From contig DGTP01000004.1 of assembly GCA_002394335.1 (NCBI GenBank), positions 62,001 through 126,000 on the forward strand: a DNA stretch of 64,000 nucleotides, given 5' to 3'. Below the pieces are notes generated by a model. That model had not been told where the DNA came from. It saw only the letters and a list, made by a program, of their open reading frames with translations, and searched no databases. Each line of letters begins with the position of its first letter. The first letter of the stretch is position 1. Positions 49,567 to 58,890 of this stretch are shown in pieces. Position numbers and translations under genes: made by a program. The stretch comes from Bacteroidales bacterium UBA4333 (GTDB lineage: Bacteria > Bacteroidota > Bacteroidia > Bacteroidales > Paludibacteraceae).

Positions 49567-50142
49567 ATGGCACAACTATTTCAAATCAATCAAGTCAACT
49601 GGCGGGAGATGTTTCCTTATTGTCCGGAGACTACGGTGGAGGTGACAAACAGTCATGAGTGGATTGACCTGCATTTCCGGGTGAAGGGTGAGCAGTTACG
49701 CGCTGTGACGGAGGAAGATCAGGGACCGGTGTGGGAGGACTCGTGCGTGGAGTTCTTCTGCCAGGTGCCGGGCGAGCAAGAGTATATGAATTTTGAGACC
49801 AACTGCATCGGAGCGATGGTAGGCAGCCGGAGAACGGGAAAGAACGAAGGGGTGGTGCCGTTCAGCAAGGAGCAGATGGCGTCTATAGAGCGCAGATGCA
49901 GTTTCAAGCGGGAGGCATTTGAGGAGAAGGACGGTCTCTATGAATGGGAGGTGGAGATCAAAATACCGCTGAAACTGATCTTTAGAGATCAGACACCGGT
50001 CTTTCCGCAGATATTGAGAGTTAATTTCTACAAATGTGCGGATAAAACAAAACGGCCCCACTATCTTAGTTGGAAGCCGGTTTGTTTGCCGAATCCGGAC
50101 TTTCATTGTCCGCAGTTCTTCGGAGAGATTATTCTACTTTAG
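49567..50142 (+). CDS. CBM9-like carbohydrate-binding protein without signal peptide
   Basis: A 191-residue beta-sandwich protein from ATG 49567. WIDLHFRVKGEQLRAVTEED, DSCVEFFCQVPGEQEYMNFE and DFHCPQFFGEIILL are typical of the small CBM9-like/DUF family in Bacteroidetes. There is no signal peptide, so it may be cytosolic; no catalytic residues are evident. An upstream frame from 49534 adds only spacer residues. Its last 14 nt overlap the convergent exported protein gene. Confidence 0.8.
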   Translation: MAQLFQINQVNWREMFPYCPETTVEVTNSHEWIDLHFRVKGEQLRAVTEEDQGPVWEDSCVEFFCQVPGEQEYMNFETNCIGAMVGSRRTGKNEGVVPFSKEQMASIERRCSFKREAFEEKDGLYEWEVEIKIPLKLIFRDQTPVFPQILRVNFYKCADKTKRPHYLSWKPVCLPNPDFHCPQFFGEIILL

Positions 50143-53100
50143 TACCCAATAGGGAGTAAGTGTTGTTTGCACGCCGCAGAAAGATTTGTCCGTTTCGGAT
50201 AAACTTCTGCGGTGTTTGCATATCAGACTCCACGATGTCTATATCGTTTCCTGCCGGTACGTTTTCCGATTTCCATTGAGCGCAGGATTCAGGTAAAGAC
50301 CAGTTATTGCGGTCATCTGACGCAAAGGCACCATAGTAATATACTTGCCCGACGATAGCTGTCTGGTCGATACAATGCTCCTCTGTACCGCGATATATCT
50401 CGGTTCCGTCCTGCGGAGAGGAGGGGAAGGAGTTGTCGTTACGGACGATGACTGTTTGTGCATAGTCCGGGGCAGGATACACATCGCCTCCCATACTCAG
50501 GTCATCCAGATAGAAGGTTCCCGAGACTGGGGTTCCTGTTGACACACCGAAGGAGATCTGTGTGATCGCTTCGCAACGGTTCTGCTCATCGGTATTGGCA
50601 TGCCAATCGAAGGCTCTGAGGGTACGCAAGTCGATGGTATAGGTCTGCCAAGTGTTTTTGGAGAGAGTGAATTTCTCGGTGTACCACCAGTCTTCGTGTC
50701 CGTTAGACAGATTCTTACATACAAGACGGATAGCCGTAGAAGTACTGTTACCTTTGAGCCGGAAAGTCAGGACGGGGGTTTGGTGCATGTCTGCGGGAAC
50801 GTCGAAGGTGTATTCGGTAGCACCGGTAGTCCATGGAGTGGTGATACTGTAGTCGCATTTGAGTGCGCCGTTATCATTGCTGATCTGCATAGAAGCCCCT
50901 TCTTCACTACTGGTCACCATCTTATCCACTCCGTTATCGAAATGCGTGAGTAAATGGTCCATATGTACAAGACGGGTCGGATTTTGCCAAACCAACAGAT
51001 ACTTTCCGTTGTTCTTATAGCCGGTCAAACCGCTTGGAGCCGGAGGAGGGGTGGTATCATCCATTAAGTTGACGCTTACGGTGTTGGATGCCATAAAGGT
51101 CTGACCACCGGACGTGATGGCTGCATAGAGATAGTATTTTCCTTTCGGCATGATAGATCGGGTTTGCCAGGTATATTTCTCGGTCTTCCCGTTCAGATTG
51201 GTGACGATAGGTGTTAACCCTGCAGTAGAGGTAGCCCCGTCGGTTGGAGAATAGTAGAGCGATATAGTGGCGTCGTTCGCCGGGTCGTATGCGGACCAGC
51301 GTATCAGGACGGAGTCTTCTATGTTCGTTTCCGAAGAAGGAGTGGTTATGTTAATCGACGGATTGATGACATTACCCTCCAGCAGGAAGTCGTATGTATA
51401 GAACGGAGTCCCCACCGAATCATAGGCGGTGAGATGGATAGACGAAGCGTCAGCCGACATGTCGAGCGTAGAGAAACAGGACACTTTTCGATAGAACAAC
51501 GAGTACTTATAGTCGATGAGTTGTTTCTGCTGGCTGTAGTTGGCGTCTCTTCCGCAACCGGGGCGGACATAATGTACACCGTTTTTATAGAGGTGCTCAA
51601 ACGAATGGTCATCGCCCGAGAGAGAGATGATGTGTTTTCCCTGCGCTGCATATTTCTCAAGTAGTGGAGCTGCCTGTTTGGGTTCTTCCGACCATTGACC
51701 GTGATAACCGGTAGTATAGATGCCGACATGGTGGCAGACGATGATCCATGGGCGCGTACATGCGTTTAGTACGGAGTCTGCCCATTGGTATTGCTTGCAA
51801 CCTTTTTGGAACTTGGGACTGGACTCATCGAAATTGAGGTTGAGGATGATGACATCCGCATTTCCATAGACGAAATGGAAATAAGATTCGCCTCGCGGAT
51901 CAATGGTGTCTCCTTCGGAAGCTCCTTCATGCGGGAACTGATGGAAGTAATCGTAGAAGGAAGACCAGCGGACGCCTCGCGGATCTCCGGTCTCATGGTT
52001 ACCGGGGGAAGACATACAGGGGACTTGCCCGAGGAACTGTTCGCCGGGTTTGAAATAGTAGTTGTTCCAGTTGCGGTCATTTCCCTTGCTGGAAACGAAA
52101 TCGCCGTTCATAAGAGCGATGTCACAGTTGAGGGCGCAGATGAAATCCTGCATGTTGGACCAGTTGTTACAAGCGTTTCCGTGGATATCGCTGATGGAAA
52201 AGATACGGTAAGCGGTACCTTGTTCGGGTGCTGTTTTCGTCCAGCTAATCTTGGGGCATCGACGGTTTGCATTTGCTCCGACGGTGAAGTAATAACGGGT
52301 GTTGGGTTGCAGATTAGGCAGGGTAACGACATGTACATATCCTTCTCCATTGGCATACCAACCGTCGGAGGTCGTGATTTGCATGTTGAGGTTGGTGGAA
52401 TCGGTACCGTAGAAAACGGTTGCCGGGGTCGGTTCTGTTTCTTCATTCATTTGCCACAATACCTTGACCGAGTTAGTGGTCGGTGCCATCGAGTACGGCA
52501 TCTTGTAAGGCACGTACGGGTCATTGTCGGTGTTATAGGACTCCTCAGAAACTCCCCAGCGCGGGTCGCCGATGGTACTACCACCTGTCCCGGCATGGAC
52601 TGCCGGACTGTTGGCGTAGAGTTGGAAGTTCCCGGAAGGCGCATCAACAAAGAACGGGTTGCGAACGACACAATTGGTCTGTTGCGGAGAACCGGTTCCG
52701 ATTTTAATAGGCGCATTGAAAACGACACAGTTACTGATTGCGGAGTTGGCTCCATACATCGCAAAACTGACAGCACCGGTGCGCTCTTTTGTATTCATGA
52801 AGATACAATTTGTCACCTGACTTCTGTCAATGTTAGCCAAATAGACCCCTCGTGTATCGACGCTGTTGTAGAAGGTACAATGATCGATGGTGAGCGAACC
52901 TTGCAGCGGAATGACGGAATCATCTGATCCGGAATGGAGATAGATGATACGTCCGATTCCCTGGCTACCTCCGTCAAAGGTGCTGTTTTTGACTTCGAGG
53001 TTCTTTAATTGAATCGGAGTCTTTACTGCTTCGATGACACGGGTCGATGTTCCCATGTTATGGAAGAAGCACCCATCCACGGTCAAACGGTTGATGTACG

Positions 53101-53515
53101 GATTGTCCTGGTCGGTATTGTACACGCGAAGCACCTTGGCGAGGGTTGAACCGCTGATATCGCAGTTTTTGATGGTTACATCATAAGCGCTGCTACCTGG
53201 AACCATACGCACTGTTTCGGTAGAAGAACTGTTGACGGTCACTCCTTCCAACGCGAAATCGGCTGTGATCTCAAACCGGCTGGAAAGCGAGATGACAGGC
53301 TTGGTGCCCCCGGCGGCTTTGATGGTAAGACCGACGGTGGGTTTGAGCGAAGACTCGGTGTACGTGCCGTTGCTGAGAACAAGGATGTCTCCTGCAGATG
53401 CAGAGGTGATGGCTGTTTTGAGGGTGCCCGAACCCGGCGCTACATTTACTGTGGCGGCGTTGAGGAACGCCGCACACAGTAACGAGCATAAAAGGCTGAA
53501 GAATGATTTTTTCAT
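50129..53515 (-). CDS. Exported beta-helix plus purple-acid-phosphatase-like metallophosphatase
   Basis: An 1128-residue multidomain protein. Signal peptide MKKSFFSLLCSLLCAAFLNA; beta-helix at about 22-345 (chondroitinase-B/DUF-type, SGTLKTAITSASAGDILVLS); Fn3-like PAP N-domain (350-425); calcineurin-type phosphatase at about 430-725 with SISDIHG (443-445), MNGDFV (D472), SPGNHETG (505-508), IIVCHHVGIY and SLSGDDHSFEH; then Ig-like and CBM-like modules. The C-terminus QKFIRNGQIFLRRANNTYSL, then LGTKVE-stop, is the shared sorting-like motif. The start ATG 53515 is chosen for the signal peptide. It is preceded by a 48-aa peptide gene 19 bp upstream and is cotranscribed with the 947-aa gene. Confidence 0.87.
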   Translation of the reverse strand: MKKSFFSLLCSLLCAAFLNAATVNVAPGSGTLKTAITSASAGDILVLSNGTYTESSLKPTVGLTIKAAGGTKPVISLSSRFEITADFALEGVTVNSSSTETVRMVPGSSAYDVTIKNCDISGSTLAKVLRVYNTDQDNPYINRLTVDGCFFHNMGTSTRVIEAVKTPIQLKNLEVKNSTFDGGSQGIGRIIYLHSGSDDSVIPLQGSLTIDHCTFYNSVDTRGVYLANIDRSQVTNCIFMNTKERTGAVSFAMYGANSAISNCVVFNAPIKIGTGSPQQTNCVVRNPFFVDAPSGNFQLYANSPAVHAGTGGSTIGDPRWGVSEESYNTDNDPYVPYKMPYSMAPTTNSVKVLWQMNEETEPTPATVFYGTDSTNLNMQITTSDGWYANGEGYVHVVTLPNLQPNTRYYFTVGANANRRCPKISWTKTAPEQGTAYRIFSISDIHGNACNNWSNMQDFICALNCDIALMNGDFVSSKGNDRNWNNYYFKPGEQFLGQVPCMSSPGNHETGDPRGVRWSSFYDYFHQFPHEGASEGDTIDPRGESYFHFVYGNADVIILNLNFDESSPKFQKGCKQYQWADSVLNACTRPWIIVCHHVGIYTTGYHGQWSEEPKQAAPLLEKYAAQGKHIISLSGDDHSFEHLYKNGVHYVRPGCGRDANYSQQKQLIDYKYSLFYRKVSCFSTLDMSADASSIHLTAYDSVGTPFYTYDFLLEGNVINPSINITTPSSETNIEDSVLIRWSAYDPANDATISLYYSPTDGATSTAGLTPIVTNLNGKTEKYTWQTRSIMPKGKYYLYAAITSGGQTFMASNTVSVNLMDDTTPPPAPSGLTGYKNNGKYLLVWQNPTRLVHMDHLLTHFDNGVDKMVTSSEEGASMQISNDNGALKCDYSITTPWTTGATEYTFDVPADMHQTPVLTFRLKGNSTSTAIRLVCKNLSNGHEDWWYTEKFTLSKNTWQTYTIDLRTLRAFDWHANTDEQNRCEAITQISFGVSTGTPVSGTFYLDDLSMGGDVYPAPDYAQTVIVRNDNSFPSSPQDGTEIYRGTEEHCIDQTAIVGQVYYYGAFASDDRNNWSLPESCAQWKSENVPAGNDIDIVESDMQTPQKFIRNGQIFLRRANNTYSLLGTKVE

Positions 53516-53534
53516 AATTGTGAGGATTATAGTT

Positions 53535-53681
53535 TTACATTGGGATGTAAGCCGGATCTTCTCCTGAAGCTTCGCCTCCGAACTGTAAATCTGAGTTACC
53601 TTGTACCGAACCGACTTGACAAATAGCGTCAACGAAGTAAGGTACGAATGTGATAGCCGGTGAAATATATGTTTTTTTCAT
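53535..53681 (-). CDS. Small peptide, MKK-x-(Y) family, copy 3
   Basis: A 48-residue ORF, beginning MKKTYISPAITFVPYFVDAI and ending in a Gly/Glu/Asp-rich tail (GGEASGEDPAYIPM). It begins 38 bp after the 947-aa exported protein and ends 19 bp before the 1128-aa one. The head (MKK-x-Y-x-x-P), length and position match copies 1 and 2 at 18245 and 19425. No signal peptide. Function unknown. Confidence 0.72.
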   Translation of the reverse strand: MKKTYISPAITFVPYFVDAICQVGSVQGNSDLQFGGEASGEDPAYIPM

Positions 53682-53719
53682 ATGATTAGAATTTTTGAGT
53701 TGATAATACCTTGTGTTGC

Positions 53720-56563
53720 TTATTTAACCATTTGTCCCATGGCATTGTACTTCACACCATTTTTGATGATGAAGAGTTGGCCGTTCTCCATAATCTTCTG
53801 TGTTTGGACACCCTGCTCAACGAGGTTGATGTCTGTGGTGGCGTTTTGTGAAGTAACAATTCGTGCTGCTTTTACCATGTTAGCTCCGCCGGGGACATTT
53901 ACGCGGAAGTATGCGCGCGTACCCTTAATAGGAGTAGCAGTTTGTGAGAAGTACAGCATGTTGTTTTGCCCAAGGAAGAGGTTATTCTCGCCTGCCGGTA
54001 CTTCGCTCTTGATGAACGAGCCGACGAAATCAACAGCGTCGCAGGATTTTACAAGGTGTGAAGTGCTCTTATAAATCGTGTGACTATTAAACAACGGGTT
54101 GGTCACGTCTTTAGTCGGCTTGATCAAATATGGTCTGCCGTAAGTGTCTTGTGAGAGATCAACCGGACTGAAATTCAAGTTCAGGACACTTCCTTCCAAG
54201 GAGGCAGATGTTAATTCTATGAGTTCGTAGCCTTCACCGAAGATGTTTGCCAGTTCTGCCTCAGATACATTATTGAATGGGAAGAGGACAGTGTTGTACA
54301 TGCCACCTTTGAATGAGCGTTTGAGCAGCGGTTTTCTCGACTGACTGTTTAGGTCGATAATATTCTGCATATCTGTTGCCATCTCGTCCACGATGAGAAT
54401 ACCTTCTACTGCGGCTGCGGAAAGAGAAACGAGGTAGCCGTTAGAGTGGTTAGCCGGATTCGATAATTTAAGTTCGTAATTACCAGCCTCCAAGAACCAT
54501 TCCGGTGATTTGATTTCTTTTGCTCCTGTATAGGTGTATTGCGGCGTATAGGTATATTTTTCTTCTCCGCCTTCCAATACTTGAATTGTTAAATTAGAAT
54601 AAGATTGTCCATACGTGTTGCAATTAGCTGTGAATTTATATATTCCGTCTGCTGCAACATGGATATTCCATTTGGCATACTCTTCTGAGATATGACCAAG
54701 GTTGTCTGCATCTGCGAAATGGAGTCCGTCACCGTCAATAAATGCGCGAGAAGTGAGTATTGCTTCATTCAGAGCGATAGAACCGGGAATTTCAATTACT
54801 CCACCGCCTGCGTATGCAAGTTTAAGGCTAATTAAACTTGCGTCCCCCACAGCATTGCTAACTTTCACCTCATAGTTACCGGCTTCTAATTCTACATTGC
54901 CTAATTCGTTAGCATATAAGGTGGCATCATTTGTATAGTTAGTCTCATTTTTAGTAACAACGATAGGTGTTATTTCCCCTTCTTTGAGGAATTCTACAGA
55001 ATAGTTATGCCCGTATTGTCCGCAGATGTTAACAGTTACATTGTAATTGCCGGCATTTGCAAGAGCGATATTCCACTTAGCCCAGCATCCGTCACTTATA
55101 TTTGTATAAGAGATTTTACCATCCGCGCGGCTTCCGTTAGCGGAGAACCAAGCGTCAGCAATATTGGTCGTTCCCGGCATGTTTTGTACCGCACCGCCAG
55201 CATATGTGAAAGCAAGGTTCATGATTTTTGCATCGGAGCCATCTGTGGCATTTGTAACTTTAACTACATACTTACCAGCGTTAAGGTACAAACCTCCCAA
55301 GTTGAGCGTTTGACCTTCTTCATTGGCAGAATATTGGTTTGAACCTTCTGTAACTTGACCTGCGAGTGTAATACCATCTTCTTTATAGACTGTAACAGTA
55401 AGGTTATGTCCCCATTGATTTTTTATTGATAGTGCTACATCGAAATATGTTCCAGTAGCGACAGAGATATTCCATTTGGCCCAACCTGTGGTAGCGTTCT
55501 CAAATTTGATGACACCATCTTTGATTTTTCCATTGTGTATAGCATCAGTAATGTTGAGCGTGCTTGGAATATCTTTTACATGACCTCCGGCATATGAAAG
55601 TTCTACACTTTGTAATTTTACTGTGGAATATCGTGTACGGTTCTTTACTTTTAACATGTATTTTCCTGCGGGAACATTTGTTAAGTCAAGAGTCCCAAAT
55701 TTGTAAGAGGTTTCAGATAGAGATCTATCACTTTCGGGAGCATCTATATGCGCAACTATAGCATTTGTTTCTACGTTAACTACCCAGAACTCAAATTTCC
55801 ATCCGTTAGTAGAAATTACGTTCGTTGTGACATCGTATAAAGCCGGCTGAGTTAGTTCGATTGGGAATGCAGCCCAAAGAGCCGTATCTCCTCCCCATGG
55901 TCCACCATTACGTATGCCGAAATCGATTTCAGTATTACAATCACCGATACTTTGATGAGTATAGGCGTTAGATGCAACTACAGTGCAAGGCAGAGTTTGG
56001 AATGAGCGGGTCTTGTAGAGAAGACCGTTTTTAGTGCTGACCTCGGGATGATTAGAGGTGTTATTATCCGGTAAGAACCAATCTCCGTTTCCGTAATACA
56101 TGCCAAAACTAAATTTGCTACCCAATTCTGTCACATATGTGCTTGGCATGCCAATTTCGATGACTTTATTGTCGGAAGAAATACCTTTAGGGAAACTTAT
56201 CCAACCTCCAGCGTTAACACCAGTAGTTGCTTTATACTCAATACCCATCGCGGGATACATCCAATATTCGTCAATTAAGTTAGTAGCTTTGTCAAAATCT
56301 TTGTCAATAAACTCAGTAGGATATTTAGCCCATGTGTTGTCAAAATCAGCTGTGTTCTCCATCATATAGACCAAAGCGTTTGTCCCAAGTTCCGCATCTG
56401 CGGCAGGAAGAACTTTGAGCATAGGCCATGTACCGGGTTCGCTTAACATCGGGACTTCTGCCCAATCAGACTTGTCACCATCGATGGTGATTGCAGGCTT
56501 TGCTGCTGCGTTGAGTGCTACTGTGAGCAGCAGGGTGGGGATGAGAAGGAAAAATTTTTTCAT
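53720..56563 (-). CDS. Exported protein with three tandem carbohydrate-binding-like modules and sorting-like motif
   Basis: A 947-residue protein with signal MKKFFLLIPTLLLTVALNAA. Residues about 25-320 include an ITIDGDKSDWAEVPML start like CBM9/DOMON-type domains. Three homologous modules of about 130 residues follow (about 324-453, 454-583, 584-715), each opening with YAGG-x-V-x-x-(I/M)P (YAGGHVKDIPSTLNITDAI, YAGGAVQNMPGTTNIADAW, YAGGGVIEIPGSIALNEAI) and containing AKWNI, resembling CBM6/35 beta-sandwiches. A C-terminal domain precedes KIMENGQLFIIKNGVKYNAM and GQMVK-stop. No catalytic site is seen, so it probably binds glycans at the surface. First gene of the operon with the peptide and the phosphatase. 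Confidence 0.85.
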   Translation of the reverse strand: MKKFFLLIPTLLLTVALNAAAKPAITIDGDKSDWAEVPMLSEPGTWPMLKVLPAADAELGTNALVYMMENTADFDNTWAKYPTEFIDKDFDKATNLIDEYWMYPAMGIEYKATTGVNAGGWISFPKGISSDNKVIEIGMPSTYVTELGSKFSFGMYYGNGDWFLPDNNTSNHPEVSTKNGLLYKTRSFQTLPCTVVASNAYTHQSIGDCNTEIDFGIRNGGPWGGDTALWAAFPIELTQPALYDVTTNVISTNGWKFEFWVVNVETNAIVAHIDAPESDRSLSETSYKFGTLDLTNVPAGKYMLKVKNRTRYSTVKLQSVELSYAGGHVKDIPSTLNITDAIHNGKIKDGVIKFENATTGWAKWNISVATGTYFDVALSIKNQWGHNLTVTVYKEDGITLAGQVTEGSNQYSANEEGQTLNLGGLYLNAGKYVVKVTNATDGSDAKIMNLAFTYAGGAVQNMPGTTNIADAWFSANGSRADGKISYTNISDGCWAKWNIALANAGNYNVTVNICGQYGHNYSVEFLKEGEITPIVVTKNETNYTNDATLYANELGNVELEAGNYEVKVSNAVGDASLISLKLAYAGGGVIEIPGSIALNEAILTSRAFIDGDGLHFADADNLGHISEEYAKWNIHVAADGIYKFTANCNTYGQSYSNLTIQVLEGGEEKYTYTPQYTYTGAKEIKSPEWFLEAGNYELKLSNPANHSNGYLVSLSAAAVEGILIVDEMATDMQNIIDLNSQSRKPLLKRSFKGGMYNTVLFPFNNVSEAELANIFGEGYELIELTSASLEGSVLNLNFSPVDLSQDTYGRPYLIKPTKDVTNPLFNSHTIYKSTSHLVKSCDAVDFVGSFIKSEVPAGENNLFLGQNNMLYFSQTATPIKGTRAYFRVNVPGGANMVKAARIVTSQNATTDINLVEQGVQTQKIMENGQLFIIKNGVKYNAMGQMVK

Positions 56564-56652
56564 AATATTATATTTTAAGTTAGTATTCTGTTAAGTGCAG
56601 TTGGCTGCGGTTATAAACCGGTGTTAACGGGCGAAATCTCCAAAACCGTGTG

Positions 56653-56660
56653 CAAAGGTA
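56653..56660 (-). promoter_or_regulatory. -7 box for the 947-aa gene
   Basis: TACCTTTG on the minus strand, 90 bp before the ATG. The expected -33 TTTG is missing at 19-21 bp spacing, so strength or activator dependence may differ. Confidence 0.5.
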
Positions 56661-56824
56661 CAAAAATAAGTTGAATACGTGTGTACGCAGGGAAATGTTA
56701 TAAAACATATTTTGCGCGCAGAGGAGGCAAAGAGACTGCTAAAAGGCTGTAAATAAGCGTATTCGGATGTGTTTGTAGAGGTGAAAAAATATTTTTCGTA
56801 AGGTTTCGAAATTTCTTTTGTCCT

Positions 56825-56856
56825 GCCATTTATGCCACTTATGCCATTTATGCCAC
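56825..56856 (+). repeat. 9-bp tandem repeat
   Basis: GCCATTTAT, GCCACTTAT, GCCATTTAT, GCCAC: three and a half copies of a 9-bp unit in the spacer. Confidence 0.8.
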
Positions 56857-57192
56857 TCTCATACAACATATAAAAGTCAATTTTTCGAACGCTCTGTTCA
56901 AAAATGCAACGTTAGTTGTTCTTATATATTCTTAGTCATTCGTTACCCATTGTCAAGGGTTTGTAAGGTTCGAATGTAGGGCAAAGCCGTACAACCTCTA
57001 TTCCTTGCTTGCCCTTTGCCCGGTTCTGATTTGACTTCTTGCCGTAAACAACTGAATCGAAAGGTTGCGAAAGAATAAACGGAAGTTGGATGGTTATATA
57101 TAAAGTGTTGAAAATAAAGTTTTTAGAATAGCTTGTTTCGAAAACATGCTAAAGAACATAAATATATATAAGGATATTTCGATAAAAAGTAG

Positions 57193-57200
57193 TAATTTTG
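57193..57200 (+). promoter_or_regulatory. -7 box for agaS
   Basis: TAATTTTG 88 bp before the ATG. No TTTG at the expected distance, which suggests a regulated promoter. Confidence 0.5.
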
Positions 57201-57287
57201 CACCGCGTTAGGAAATAATGCCCACAGCCCGGGCGGGAATAAACCAATTTACCAAAACGAAAACTAATAATACAAAATACGATAATT

Positions 57288-58406
57288 ATGAACAGTTACA
57301 CATTCACCGAGATTCATCAGCAGCCTGAAATGTGGCGCGAAGAGCACCAGGCATTGCTAAAAGCAAAGGAGCAGATCAGTGCTTTCATGCACAAGTATTT
57401 AACCCCCGAGACAGATATCGTTTTGACAGGTGCCGGAACGTCTGCCTTTATAGGTGATGCGATAGAACCGGTGATGCGCGGCATTTGGAGAAATGTGCGC
57501 GCTGTGCCGACCACCGATCTGATTACTCATGCAGAATATCTGCTGGATTCGGAAAAACCGCTCTTGCTGGTGAGCTTTGCGCGTTCGGGCAACAGTCCTG
57601 AGAGCGTTGGCGCAGTAAACTTGGCAAACAAGCTCTGCAAGAACGTAGCACATGTCTATATCACTTGCAACAAAGACGGTCAGTTGGCAAAGCAAGCCGA
57701 AGGAAAAGACAATATCCTGCTGCTCTTGCTGCCGAAAGAGACAGACGACAAGAGCCTGGCGATGACAAGCAGTTTCTCAACCATGCTGCTGACCTGTCTA
57801 ATGTTAGGTCACATCGACACGCTGGAGCAGGACGAGGCAATGATCGAGAAAGCGGTGAAGAACGCTGAGGCGGTGATTGCTAACTATGAGGAGCAGTTGC
57901 GCGCGATAGGCGAGCGCCCGTTCGAGCGCGGTGTGTTCCTGGGTTCCGGTGCGCTGAAAGGTATCGCAGAGGAGTGCCACCTGAAGCTGCAGGAGCTCAC
58001 GGACGGTGCTGTGGTTTGCAAGTTCGACTCGTTCCTCGGTTTCCGCCATGGACCGAAAGCCGTGGTGAACGACAAGTCGATCGTGGTGTATCTGATGACG
58101 GACGAAGAGAAGGTCATGCGTTACGAGCGTGACCTGGTGCGTCAGGTGGACAGCAACAACAAGCCGGTAGCGCAGATCATCGTGATATCGGGCAGAAAAC
58201 CGGAGATGCCGGAGGTGAAGGCTGACTTGGTGGTGGAACTGCCGTACAGCAAGGCAGAGACCGACTTCTACGGCATTGTGCCTTATGTATTGGTGGGTCA
58301 GTTGTTGGGCTTCTATGCTTCGTTGGCGCACGGACTGAACCCGGACGCCCCGTCCGTAAGCGGAAACATCCACCGCGTGGTAGAAGGAGTGACGATATAT
58401 GAATGA
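57288..58406 (+). CDS. agaS: SIS-domain sugar isomerase/deaminase (AgaS-like)
   Basis: A 372-residue protein with two SIS domains: DIVLTGAGTSAFIGDAIEPV and LLLVSFARSGNSPESVGAVN in the first, RGVFLGSGALKGIAEECHLK and FDSFLGFRHGPKAVVNDKS in the second. AgaS acts as galactosamine 6-phosphate deaminase/isomerase producing tagatose 6-phosphate. Context supports this: an AgaZ/KbaZ gene and a PfkB kinase gene follow, although 1.6 kb of inserted sequence separates them. Cytosolic. Codon use is strongly GC-biased. Confidence 0.9.
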   Translation: MNSYTFTEIHQQPEMWREEHQALLKAKEQISAFMHKYLTPETDIVLTGAGTSAFIGDAIEPVMRGIWRNVRAVPTTDLITHAEYLLDSEKPLLLVSFARSGNSPESVGAVNLANKLCKNVAHVYITCNKDGQLAKQAEGKDNILLLLLPKETDDKSLAMTSSFSTMLLTCLMLGHIDTLEQDEAMIEKAVKNAEAVIANYEEQLRAIGERPFERGVFLGSGALKGIAEECHLKLQELTDGAVVCKFDSFLGFRHGPKAVVNDKSIVVYLMTDEEKVMRYERDLVRQVDSNNKPVAQIIVISGRKPEMPEVKADLVVELPYSKAETDFYGIVPYVLVGQLLGFYASLAHGLNPDAPSVSGNIHRVVEGVTIYE

Positions 58407-58453
58407 TTCAGCCACAAGGTCAATCACAATAGGCCATTGACCACATATGGTTA

Positions 58454-58873
58454 TTGAAACGATTATTTATTGGAATAACTCCTCAATATCCTCTATGTGA
58501 CACTCTATATTTGCAACAAATCAATGTAGATGACGAGAATTTTGAGATATACAGAGGTGGTCCAATCATTGCTCAAAATATTAATATTAACGGTAACCAA
58601 TCTGGAGTTGTTTTCTCTGGAGAGAGTGTTACATTAACAAGTGGATGTTGTATAGAAGCAGGCGCAGAAGTATATATTGATATTAAAAATATGCATTGTG
58701 ATAATGGCAGATCATATTATTCTGCTCCTCGCGTTGCACAAAACCACCAATATCCCTCGCCCCCCAATGACACGTCTAATAGTTCTTCCGCAAGAAAAAT
58801 TGTCCGTAATGGTCAATTGCTTATCGTTCGTGGAGAAGAAATATACACAATTAGCGGTGTACGTATCCAATGA
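58454..58873 (+). pseudogene. N-terminally truncated exported-protein gene
   Basis: The frame is open from 58433 to 58873 but has no in-frame ATG before the last third and no signal peptide; TTG 58454 is the best available start. The content NININGNQSGVVFSGESVTL, TSGCCIEAGAEVYIDIKN and the terminal RKIVRNGQLLIVRGEEIYTI, then SGVRIQ-stop, are the C-terminal segment normally found at the end of much longer exported proteins. The upstream part would have to lie where agaS now is. So it is a decapitated remnant, next to agaS and AT-rich relative to it. Confidence 0.65.
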
Positions 58874-58890
58874 TTGAAAAATATGCTGTT

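Larger units (their letters stand above)
56564..57192 (+). other. Spacer between divergent exported-protein and agaS genes
   Basis: No gene is supported. It holds a -7 box for each flanking gene, the 9-bp repeat at 56825-56856, and otherwise AT-rich sequence with a short GC patch (about 56940-57030) without strong structure. Confidence 0.5.
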
